Origin: an uncultured Nocardiaceae bacterium
GTDB lineage: Bacteria; Actinomycetota; Actinomycetes; Mycobacteriales; Mycobacteriaceae
Direction: 5' to 3'
Length of the DNA stretch: 18,291 nucleotides
Assembly (NCBI GenBank): GCA_936936565.1
Contig: CAKZIX010000056.1
Location: 1-18,291, forward strand
The notes beneath the pieces are model-generated. The model saw only the letters and a program-made list of their open reading frames with translations. It was not told the DNA's origin and ran no database searches. A program made the translations under genes and the position numbers. Shown in pieces: positions 1-6,425 of the stretch. The first letter of the stretch is position 1. Every line of letters begins with the position of its first letter.

Positions 1-1233
1 TCCGATCTCTCCACCTCGCGGGCACCGCGTTGGGCGATCGCCTACAAGTATCCGCCCGAAGAGGTGACGACGAAGCTGCTCGACATCCGGGTCAACGTCG
101 GGCGCACCGGGCGGGTCACCCCGTTCGCCGTGATGGCTCCGGTGAAGGTGGCCGGCTCGACCGTCGAGATGGCGACCCTGCACAACGCCTCGGAAGTCAA
201 GCGCAAGGGCGTGCTGATCGGCGACACCGTCACCATCCGCAAGGCCGGCGATGTCATCCCCGAGGTACTCGGTCCCGTCGCCGCGGCGCGCACCGGTGAC
301 GAGCGCGAGTTCGTGATGCCGACGCAGTGCCCCGAATGCGGCTCGCCGCTGGCGCCCGAAAAGGAAGGCGACGCCGACATCCGCTGCCCCAACCAGCGCC
401 TGTGCCCGGCGCAACTGCGCGAGCGGGTGTTCCACATCGCCAGTCGCGGCTCGTTCGACATCGAGGCGCTCGGCTACGAGGCAGCGATCGATCTACTCAA
501 ATCCGAGGTGATCGTCGACGAGGGCGACCTCTTCGGGCTCACGGACACCGATCTGCTCGAGACGAGCCTGTTCCGCACCAAGTCCGGCGAGCTGTCGGCG
601 AACGGCCGGCGGCTGCTCGAAAATCTGCACACCGCCAAGAATCGGCCGTTGTGGCGCGTGCTCGTCGGGTTGTCCATTCGGCACGTCGGGCCCACCGCTG
701 CCCGCGCGCTGGCGGCCGAGTTCGGTGAGCTCGAGCGCATCGAGAGCGCAACCACGGAAGAGCTCGCTGCGGCCGAAGGGGTCGGCCCCACCATCGCCGT
801 CGCGGTAGCCGAGTGGTTCAAAGTCGACTGGCACCGCGCCATCGTCGACAAATGGCGCGCCGCCGGGGTGCGCATGGCCGACGAGCGCGACGCCTCGATC
901 GAACGCAACCTCGAAGGCATGTCGATCGTGGTAACCGGCTCGCTGCAAGGCTTTTCGCGGGACGAGGCGAAAGAAGCGATCCTTGCGCGCGGCGGCAAGG
1001 CGGCCGGGTCCGTCTCGAAGAAGACGGCGTACGTGGTTGTCGGAGACGCGCCCGGATCGAAGGCGGCGAAGGCGGAAGAGCTCGGCGTCCCCGTCCTCGA
1101 CGAAGACGGATTCCGAACCTTGCTCGCCGGCGGGCCCGCCGCAGTCGCTCCGAAGGAGGCCGTTGGCGGCGGCGGCGACGCTGCGCCCGCTCCCAAGAAC
1201 GTTGTCGACGAGGGCGGGACGCTGCCGTCGTGA
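1..1233 (+). CDS. ligA: NAD-dependent DNA ligase LigA, C-terminal part (5' truncated by window edge)
   Basis: LigA seals nicks in duplex DNA using NAD+ and acts in replication and repair. The frame is open from base 1, so the N-terminal NMN-binding domain and most of the adenylation domain, including the KxDG lysine, lie outside the window. Visible residues (numbered from base 1): the end of the adenylation domain (APRWAIAYKYP, about 8-18); an OB-fold (about 22-92); a four-Cys zinc finger (Cys110, 113, 129, 135); a helix-hairpin-helix region (about 225-275, with IRHVGP and AEGVGP turns); and a BRCT domain (about 303-377, NLEGMSIVVTG). A low-complexity Gly/Ala tail ends in GGTLPS and the TGA at 1231-1233. 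In mycobacteria ligA sits next to the ACT-domain gene and gatC; here about 15 kb separates them. The identification is secure. Confidence 0.97.
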   Translation, partial: SDLSTSRAPRWAIAYKYPPEEVTTKLLDIRVNVGRTGRVTPFAVMAPVKVAGSTVEMATLHNASEVKRKGVLIGDTVTIRKAGDVIPEVLGPVAAARTGDEREFVMPTQCPECGSPLAPEKEGDADIRCPNQRLCPAQLRERVFHIASRGSFDIEALGYEAAIDLLKSEVIVDEGDLFGLTDTDLLETSLFRTKSGELSANGRRLLENLHTAKNRPLWRVLVGLSIRHVGPTAARALAAEFGELERIESATTEELAAAEGVGPTIAVAVAEWFKVDWHRAIVDKWRAAGVRMADERDASIERNLEGMSIVVTGSLQGFSRDEAKEAILARGGKAAGSVSKKTAYVVVGDAPGSKAAKAEELGVPVLDEDGFRTLLAGGPAAVAPKEAVGGGGDAAPAPKNVVDEGGTLPS

Positions 1234-1283
1234 ACGGGGACGCTGTGGTCGAGGGCGGGACGCTGCCGTCGTGAACGGGGACG
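1209..1283 (+). repeat. Direct repeat of 34 bp, period 41 bp, across the ligA stop codon
   Basis: The 34 bases at 1209-1242 recur exactly at 1250-1283, with 7 unrelated bases between. The first copy encodes the last LigA residues (GGTLPS), the TGA stop and a few bases beyond. The second lies just downstream in another frame and again reads GGTLPS-stop in that frame. It looks like a recent tandem duplication, for example by replication slippage. No function is implied. Confidence 0.9.
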
Positions 1284-1445
1284 ACCCGGACGCCTAGTGC
1301 CGGACGCCGTGTAGCTAAACCCTGACGACGTCGAACCAACGCCGCCTGGAACAAGGAGTGCGGGGCCGATTCGTGCGGCAGGTGAATGCGTGTAGCCGGA
1401 CTTGCGGTGCGGTAGCGCGTGTGGCGGAGCGACGCGGGCGGGCGA

Positions 1446-1459
1446 GGCCGCGCGCGGCC
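1446..1459. terminator. GC-only perfect palindrome between convergent ligA and methyltransferase (possible hairpin)
   Basis: GGCCGCGCGCGGCC is its own reverse complement and lies in the about 270-bp gap between two convergent genes, where a bidirectional terminator would be expected. There is no loop and no T-tract. In such GC-rich DNA a 14-bp palindrome could arise by chance, so the terminator role is weak. The rest of 1234-1506 holds the ligA repeat and no gene that I can support. Confidence 0.2.
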
Positions 1460-1506
1460 CGCGCAGCGGGACGGTTACGCGCGAAGACGCTGTAGCCGAC
1501 AGCCGA

Positions 1507-2094
1507 TCAGGACCGGCTGGCGACCGTGAGCACGTCCGGCGACAGCTTGGTCAGCTGCGCACGGCCGACCGGGCGTTGTTCGTCCACGGTGAAGCCGGCG
1601 GCCACCAGCAGCTCCCGCAGCTCGCGCGGAACGTGGTTGTCCAGCAAGGGGATTCGAGGGGCTAGCGCGGCCAGCACGAACACCCCGGAGGGTGCGAGTA
1701 CGCGGTGGAACTCGCGTAGCGCCGCGGGTTGGTCGAAGAAGTGGAACGCGGTGGTGGAGACGACGGCGTCGAGTTCGCCATCGGCGAACGGGAGCGACTC
1801 GGCGGGCGACTGCCGCCACTGCACCGTCGTGGAGCGTTCGCGCGCCTTGTCGAGCATGCCGTCGGACAGGTCGACGCCGTAGACGGCGGCCGGCTGCAAC
1901 TCGCGCTGAATCCGTTCGGCAAGAATGCCGGTGCCGCAACCGATGTCGGCGATGCGCTGCGATTTGTGCGCGCGCAGCTGGGCGATGACCTCGTCCTGCG
2001 GTGGCCGGTAGGCCCAGCGCTGCAGCAGCGGGGCGTCGTACACCCAGGAGAAGACATCGAACGTCGCCGTGACGGCTCGCTTGCGCAGATCCAT
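1507..2094 (-). CDS. Class I SAM-dependent methyltransferase (Methyltransf_11 type), unknown substrate
   Basis: The protein has 195 aa from the ATG at 2094. It has a Rossmann methyltransferase core: motif I DIGCGTG (50-56) binds SAM, the acidic residue ending the next strand is in GVDLSDGM (Asp75), and a motif IV-like stretch (ELDAVVSTTAFHFF, about 107-120) is followed by the post-motif helix LREFHRVLAPSG (126-137). The N-terminal helix (RAVTATFDVFSWVYDAP) resembles small-molecule methyltransferases of the UbiE/Methyltransf_11 group. The substrate cannot be read from the sequence. A TTG nine bases upstream (2103) could also start it; the ATG is preferred because an AGG lies about 10-12 bases upstream of it. 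The gene converges on ligA and diverges from the SDR gene, with a palindrome between the two starts. Confidence 0.85.
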   Translation of the reverse strand: MDLRKRAVTATFDVFSWVYDAPLLQRWAYRPPQDEVIAQLRAHKSQRIADIGCGTGILAERIQRELQPAAVYGVDLSDGMLDKARERSTTVQWRQSPAESLPFADGELDAVVSTTAFHFFDQPAALREFHRVLAPSGVFVLAALAPRIPLLDNHVPRELRELLVAAGFTVDEQRPVGRAQLTKLSPDVLTVASRS

Positions 2095-2118
2095 GTCGCC
2101 CAACCTAGCAGGGCTACT

Positions 2119-2142
2119 TGACCTGAACCGTGGTTGAGGTCA
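2119..2142. promoter_or_regulatory. 24-bp near-perfect palindrome between divergent genes, likely operator
   Basis: The outer arms are TGACCT (2119-2124) and AGGTCA (2137-2142). The inner arms are AACC (2126-2129) and GGTT (2132-2135). Twenty of 24 positions are symmetric; only 2125/2136 and the central pair break it. It lies 24 bases from the methyltransferase ATG and 12 bases from the SDR ATG. A TTGACC at 2118-2123 could be a -35 box, and CACGAT at 2143-2148 a weak -10 with a 19-base spacer. That would put the transcript start near the SDR ATG (leaderless) and the palindrome inside the spacer, as in MerR-type promoters. The palindrome is seen directly; the promoter is inferred. Confidence 0.6.
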
Positions 2143-2154
2143 CACGATCGGGAC

Positions 2155-2826
2155 ATGACTGGAACAGCACTTGTCACCGGCGCTTCGGCCGGATTCGGAC
2201 GCGCGCTTGCTCGTGCTTTGGTATCGCGCGGCTGGCGGGTGATCGGCACCGGACGCCGGCCGGAGCGCCTGCGAGCCGTCGCCGTGGAGCTCGGCGCGAA
2301 CTTCGTCGCGGTACCAGGCGATGTCACCGATGCCGAGCACCGGCGCGTCCTCGCCGGCCGGGTCGAACACCTGGACCTGCTGGTGAACAACGCGAGCGCG
2401 CTCGGTCCGATGCCGGAGCTCGCTACCTATCCGCTCACCGATCTGCGAGCGGTGTTCGAAGCGAATGTGGTTGCGCCCCTTGCGCTCGTACAAGCTGTGA
2501 TCGGCAAGCTCGACGGCGGCACCGTCGTCGACGTCAGCTCGGATGCGGCGCGCGAACCCTATGCGCGCTGGGGTGGCTACGGTGCCAGCAAGGCGGCGCT
2601 CGATCAGCTCACCGCGGTCCTTGCCATCGAGCAGCCCGGCATCCGTTGCTACGCATTCGATCCCGGCGACATGCGCACCGAGATGCATCAGGCCGCGTTT
2701 CCGGGCGCAGACATTTCCGATCGGCCCGAACCGGACGCCAGCGTGCCCGCGCTGCTGCATCTGGTCGAAACCCGGGCGCCCAGTGGGCGATACACCGCCG
2801 CACAGTTTGCGGAGCACGTTCGATGA
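2155..2826 (+). CDS. Short-chain dehydrogenase/reductase (classical SDR)
   Basis: The protein has 223 aa, typical for a single-domain classical SDR. It carries the cofactor loop TGASAGFG (8-15), an NNAS motif (78-81) and a complete catalytic tetrad: Asn104 (FEANVVAP), Ser129 (VDVSSD), Tyr142 and Lys146 (YGASK). GRR at 33-35 after the second strand has the basic residues common in NADP(H)-preferring members. After the active site comes the usual DPGDMRTEM loop. The ATG at 2155 is chosen because the TGxxxGxG loop then starts at residue 8, as is normal; an in-frame TTG at 2134 lies within the palindrome. Its stop overlaps the next start (ATGA), so it is co-translated with the QueA-like protein. 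The substrate is unknown. Confidence 0.9.
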   Translation: MTGTALVTGASAGFGRALARALVSRGWRVIGTGRRPERLRAVAVELGANFVAVPGDVTDAEHRRVLAGRVEHLDLLVNNASALGPMPELATYPLTDLRAVFEANVVAPLALVQAVIGKLDGGTVVDVSSDAAREPYARWGGYGASKAALDQLTAVLAIEQPGIRCYAFDPGDMRTEMHQAAFPGADISDRPEPDASVPALLHLVETRAPSGRYTAAQFAEHVR

Positions 2827-3938
2827 TCGAGCTCGCTGCGCTACCCGCCGAACGGGAGGCGGCGGCACCGCCGGAGGCGCGCGGTCTCGCCCGCGACGAG
2901 GTGCGCCTTCTCGTGGCTGACGGTGACATTCCGACGCACGCGCGATTCCGGGAACTGCCGCAATTCCTGCGTCCCGGCGACCTGCTGGTGGTCAACAATT
3001 CGGGCGCGCGCAACGCGGCGGTCGATGCGCGGTTGGGCGATCAGCCTGTGGTACTGCACTTTTCGACCTGGTTGGACGACGGCCGCTGGGTGGTCGAGGT
3101 GCGTTCGCCGGACGGGACGCCGGGTCCGGTGCACACTCGCGGACGGCTGCTCGTGACGGGATCCGGAATCGCTGGCGCGACGGTGGAATTGGAGCAGCCC
3201 TGGATGCCCGAGGCCAACCGGTTGTGGATTGCCAGCGTGGACGTCGACGTCCCCGAGCTGCTGCGGAGCACCGGCCGACCGATCACGTATTCGTATGTGC
3301 GACAGCGCTGGTCGCCCGAGTACTACCGGACGGTGTTCCAGACCCAGCTGGGTAGCGCCGAAATGCCCAGCGCGGCAAGACCGTTCACCGAACGGATCGT
3401 CACCCGACTGGTGTCCCGCGGCATCGCGGTCGCGCCGGTCACGCTGCACACCGGAGTGTCCTCGCCGGAGTTCGGGGAACCGCCGAGCCCGGAGCGGTTC
3501 ACCGTCCCAGCGGCGACCTGGTCGGCCGTCGCGGCCACCCGGCAGGCGGGCGGGCGCGTGATCGCCGTGGGCACCACCGTCACCAGGGCATTGGAATCGG
3601 TTGGCGAGCACAGCGGTTGGACGAATCTGGTACTCGGTCCGCAGCGTCCGGCCAGCGTGGTCGACGGACTGATCACCGGCTGGCACGCACCGGGTGCGTC
3701 GCACCTGGACCTGCTCGAGGCGGTCGCGGGCGCCGAACGGGTGCGATCAGCGTATGCGGCGGCCCGCGCCGGCGACTACCTGTGGCACGAATTCGGCGAC
3801 AGCGCTTTGCTTTTCCGAGACCCGGATCAGCGCGGCCCGACGATGTCGTCGACAGTGAGGGCGGCCGCGAGCAGCCGGGAACCGTCGGGCGTCGTCGGAT
3901 CGATGCCGGTCAGCTCGGCGACCCGGCGCAGGCGGTAG
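2823..3938 (+). CDS. QueA-like protein (S-adenosylmethionine:tRNA ribosyltransferase-isomerase family), divergent
   Basis: The protein has 371 aa. QueA transfers the ribosyl part of SAM to 7-aminomethyl-7-deazaguanine in tRNA during queuosine synthesis. Family blocks are visible: FLRPGDLLVVNNSGARNA (48-65), YYRTVF (167-172), VTLHTG (206-211), GRVIAVGTTVTRALES (244-259), VVDGLITGWHAPGASHLDLLEAVAG (279-303) and a C-terminal YLWHEFGDSALLF (319-331). The block that reads APTAGLHF in typical QueA is altered to MPSAARPF here (181-188), so tRNA activity is doubtful. The first 40 residues are also shortened compared with E. coli QueA. It overlaps the SDR by ATGA, and no other queuosine gene is in the window. 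After the family's usual end, about 40 further residues run antisense into the PucR gene. Family membership is fairly secure; function is open. Confidence 0.8.
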   Translation: MIELAALPAEREAAAPPEARGLARDEVRLLVADGDIPTHARFRELPQFLRPGDLLVVNNSGARNAAVDARLGDQPVVLHFSTWLDDGRWVVEVRSPDGTPGPVHTRGRLLVTGSGIAGATVELEQPWMPEANRLWIASVDVDVPELLRSTGRPITYSYVRQRWSPEYYRTVFQTQLGSAEMPSAARPFTERIVTRLVSRGIAVAPVTLHTGVSSPEFGEPPSPERFTVPAATWSAVAATRQAGGRVIAVGTTVTRALESVGEHSGWTNLVLGPQRPASVVDGLITGWHAPGASHLDLLEAVAGAERVRSAYAAARAGDYLWHEFGDSALLFRDPDQRGPTMSSTVRAAASSREPSGVVGSMPVSSATRRRR

Positions 3939-5077
3939 CTGAAGGTGTTGGGGTGCACGTGCAGGCGGGCCGCCGCCGCCTTGCGGTCGTCGCCGTGGGC
4001 GATGTGGGCGCGCAGCGCGTCGAGCAGATGCGGATGCGCACGCAGCGGTTCGATCTGTTCGGCGAGCAGGGTGCGGGCAGTGCCGGGGCGGGTGAGCTGA
4101 TACTCGAGGAGCATGTCTTCGAGCCGGTACGTCCCGCTCGGGCGGCCCAGGCGCCAGGCCAAGTCGGCGAGATCGGCGCATTCGGCGGCCACCCCGGGAA
4201 TGCGCTCGCGCGGCACCGCTGCGTGGTCGGCAGCGATGACCGTGGCGCTGAACCGGTCGGCTAGTCGCGAGGTGATCGTCGAGGCGAGCGATTCGACGTC
4301 GTCGCCGCTGGGCTGCAACAGGATTCCGCGCGATCCGTCGAAGCTGCTGAGCCAGTTGGCGCCGCCCGACGCCTCGAACTCGCTGCGCGCCCACCGCGCG
4401 CGCCGCCGCACGACGAGCGCATCGGTGGACGTCTGTGGCGCCGTACCCGAATCGGCTTGCAACGCAACCACTCGATAGGCATCCGCGAGCGGAATACCCA
4501 CCGCGCGGGCGAGGTCGTCTGCGGGGCTGCCGACCAGCAGCGCGGCGCACAGCGCGTTGCGATCGGCCCGCAACTGCACCATCGGTGCCGGTTCCTCGTC
4601 GAGGTAGGTGTCGATCGTGGCGACCGCGACAAGCCCGACGGTGCCGAACAGGTCGTGTCCGATGGCGACGAGATCGTCGAAATCTTCGGTTCCGCTCACC
4701 GAGCACGCGACGTCCCACAGCCGCTGCACGCCGTGCATGAACGCCCACACCATGCCGGACAACGGCAGGCCGTCGGCGACGTGCCGTTCGACTACCGGGT
4801 CCACGACCCGGTGGATCTCCGGCATGTCGACGGTGGTGCCCGCGCCTACCGCCCGCAGGTACATCAAGATTCCGGACGCGATGGCGGGCACGACTTCGGA
4901 GTCGAAGTGGTCCTTGGGTAGCGCCGCACCGAACGGAATTGCGGCAGTCGCGTGATGGAGGAGGTCCGGTGCCAGTTCCCCCAGCCGGTCCGCCAGTCGC
5001 TGGATGACCGGTGTGTCGAGGCTCAGCCTGTCGGCCGGGCGCAACGGACTACCGGTGTCGGACTCGATCGTGGTCAT
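3827..5077 (-). CDS. PucR/CdaR-type transcriptional regulator (C-terminal HTH_30)
   Basis: The protein has 416 aa from the ATG at 5077. The C-terminal about 60 residues (DDRKAAAARLHVHPNTFSYRLRRVAELTGIDP...) match the PucR C-terminal helix-turn-helix signature: HxNTxxYRLxRxxELTG followed by the L..AL region. Upstream lies a GGDEF-like/CdaR middle region with the expected QLTRPGTARTLLAEQIEPLRAH linker. The N-terminal about 200 residues look like the helical RsbRD-like/DUF sensor part of actinobacterial CdaR proteins. Such regulators commonly control adjacent catabolic genes. The frame stays open upstream to 5314, but that stretch is non-conserved and crosses the promoter region; the ATG at 5077 has GGAG upstream. 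It is divergent from the hydrolase unit, with an inverted repeat in the shared gap. Its 3' end overlaps the QueA-like gene by 112 bp. Confidence 0.88.
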   Translation of the reverse strand: MTTIESDTGSPLRPADRLSLDTPVIQRLADRLGELAPDLLHHATAAIPFGAALPKDHFDSEVVPAIASGILMYLRAVGAGTTVDMPEIHRVVDPVVERHVADGLPLSGMVWAFMHGVQRLWDVACSVSGTEDFDDLVAIGHDLFGTVGLVAVATIDTYLDEEPAPMVQLRADRNALCAALLVGSPADDLARAVGIPLADAYRVVALQADSGTAPQTSTDALVVRRRARWARSEFEASGGANWLSSFDGSRGILLQPSGDDVESLASTITSRLADRFSATVIAADHAAVPRERIPGVAAECADLADLAWRLGRPSGTYRLEDMLLEYQLTRPGTARTLLAEQIEPLRAHPHLLDALRAHIAHGDDRKAAAARLHVHPNTFSYRLRRVAELTGIDPTTPDGSRLLAAALTVDDIVGPR

Positions 5078-5167
5078 TCCCGGGATATCTCCACCCTCGA
5101 TGCTTGCCAGTGAACGGTGCGTCGTTTGTCCTCGGTAACAAGATTCGGCGTCCAGGTCCTCGCTGGA

Positions 5168-5187
5168 ATGTAGTGACTCTACTGCAT
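5168..5187. promoter_or_regulatory. Inverted repeat between regulator and hydrolase, candidate operator
   Basis: The arms ATGTAGT (5168-5174) and ACTGCAT (5181-5187) are complementary except for one position and are separated by six bases. This is the only clear inverted repeat I found in the 165-bp gap between the divergent PucR-type gene and the hydrolase gene. TANNNT-like -10 candidates overlap it on both strands (for example TAGAGT and TACATT on the minus strand). A position between the two starts fits autoregulation plus control of the hydrolase unit. This is inference from position and symmetry. Confidence 0.4.
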
Positions 5188-5242
5188 TTTCCGATGACAC
5201 TGAGTGCTCACCGGTCGTCACAACGTTGTGAGGCGAACAAAC

Positions 5243-6211
5243 ATGAACAAGGCTATTTCGGAACCGAGCATCGTCACGTTTCGTGGCGCCAGCCTGCAGT
5301 CGCGCGCGCTGCACGCAACGATCCGCGGCACGCTGAAGCCGTTCCTACGGGTGTGGTCCCGGTACCCCGAGGCGCGGTGGCCGTACGGCATCGTCGACCA
5401 TGCCGGCCGCCTGCTGTCGGTGCGCCCCGGTACCACGCATCGGACGGTGCACCTGGCGCATACGACGGCGACACTGACCACGCCCGCCAACGCCCGCGCG
5501 GACCGGCTGGTCGTGCACCTGCACGGCGGCGCGTTCCTCATCGGTGGCCGGCACCTGCACCGCAACTTGCTCGCCCGGCTGGCGGCGGACCTGGCGGCAC
5601 CGGTGCTGAGCGTGCACTACCGCCAGATGCCGCGGCACGGCATGGCCGACTCGATCGCCGACTGCGTCGATTCCTACCGCTACGCGCTGGGATTGGGCAT
5701 CGCACCGGAAGGCATTGTGCTCTTCGGAGATTCGGCAGGCGCCACGCTGACCTTCGGAACTGCCGTCGCCGTACGTGATGCCGGACTTCCGCTGCCCGCC
5801 GCTTTGATTGCGATTTCGCCGTTGACCGACTTCGACCCGGCCGCGAAGCTCGCCGCCGCCGGCAGCGAGACCTGTGCACTCTTCCCGCGCGAGATTGTCG
5901 AACCGATCGCCGCGCTCATACAGAAACTCAACGGCGGCACACTGCCGACCTCGCCGGTGGACCTGGATCTGACCGGATTGCCGCCGACGCTGATCCAGGT
6001 CGGATCCACCGAATTGTTGTACCCTGACGCGGTCGCGATGGCCAACAAACTTGCCGCGCAACGCGTTCCGACCGAACTGCAGGTGTGGGAACGGCAGGTG
6101 CACGTCTTCCACGCGGCCGGTGCGCTGCCCGAGGCCCGGCGCGCGCTGCGGGAGATCTGTGCCTTCGCCGAGCGTGCGATGGGCGCACCTGCGTCGGCAA
6201 AGACGGCCTGA
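5243..6211 (+). CDS. Alpha/beta hydrolase, HSL family (GDXG lipase/esterase)
   Basis: The protein has 322 aa and hydrolyses carboxylic esters, probably acyl or steroid-like esters. It has the oxyanion-hole motif HGG (94-96, VHLHGGAF), the nucleophile elbow GDSAG (Ser164), an acid in LLYPDA (probably Asp262) and a histidine in VHVFH (His287). This is the order seen in hormone-sensitive-lipase-like enzymes of the Lip family in mycobacteria. No signal peptide is evident, so it is probably cytosolic. The ATG at 5243 follows GAGG by about nine bases; a GTG at 5204 is less likely. One base separates its stop from the next start, so it leads a three-gene unit. It lies opposite the PucR-type regulator and near a lipid importer, which suggests, but does not prove, a role in using imported lipids. 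Confidence 0.9.
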   Translation: MNKAISEPSIVTFRGASLQSRALHATIRGTLKPFLRVWSRYPEARWPYGIVDHAGRLLSVRPGTTHRTVHLAHTTATLTTPANARADRLVVHLHGGAFLIGGRHLHRNLLARLAADLAAPVLSVHYRQMPRHGMADSIADCVDSYRYALGLGIAPEGIVLFGDSAGATLTFGTAVAVRDAGLPLPAALIAISPLTDFDPAAKLAAAGSETCALFPREIVEPIAALIQKLNGGTLPTSPVDLDLTGLPPTLIQVGSTELLYPDAVAMANKLAAQRVPTELQVWERQVHVFHAAGALPEARRALREICAFAERAMGAPASAKTA

Positions 6212-6212
6212 A

Positions 6213-6425
6213 ATGACAGCGAACCCGCTGACCGACCGGCTCGGCGAACCGCGCGAGGTGCTTGCGCAGCTGACCCCCGCCGAATCACGACTGCTGGCAA
6301 CCCTGATCGACACGGCGCGCGCCCGCCAGGCAGAAAGCCTCGATGCCGCGCTCGAAAGCACGCTCGCAGCGCTGCCGCGCCTGATCCGGATCCCCGCCCG
6401 CAAGATTCTGATGGGACCACGATGA
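6213..6425 (+). CDS. Small hypothetical protein, 70 aa
   Basis: I do not recognise this gene. The 70-aa product is predicted helical, with heptad-like stretches (LAQLTPAESRLLATLIDTARARQ and LDAALESTLAALPRLIR) and a basic C-terminus (IPARKILMGPR). It has no signal peptide or membrane segment. It begins one base after the hydrolase stop, and its stop overlaps the next start as ATGA. This tight spacing on both sides is the main evidence that it is real and translated with its neighbours. It may be a small partner of the hydrolase or of the following helical-repeat protein. Confidence 0.7.
   Translation: MTANPLTDRLGEPREVLAQLTPAESRLLATLIDTARARQAESLDAALESTLAALPRLIRIPARKILMGPR

Noticed and set aside
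1300..1500. Recurring GTGTAGC/CTGTAGCC segments in the ligA-methyltransferase gap (about 1310, 1388, 1489)
   Set aside because: The shared core is only 5-7 bases with irregular spacing and no symmetry, so chance is the simplest explanation.
5078..5314. N-terminal extension of the PucR-type regulator to 5314
   Set aside because: The extra 79 residues lack conservation features, cross the divergent promoter and would overlap the start of the hydrolase gene. The ATG at 5077 gives the usual family length.
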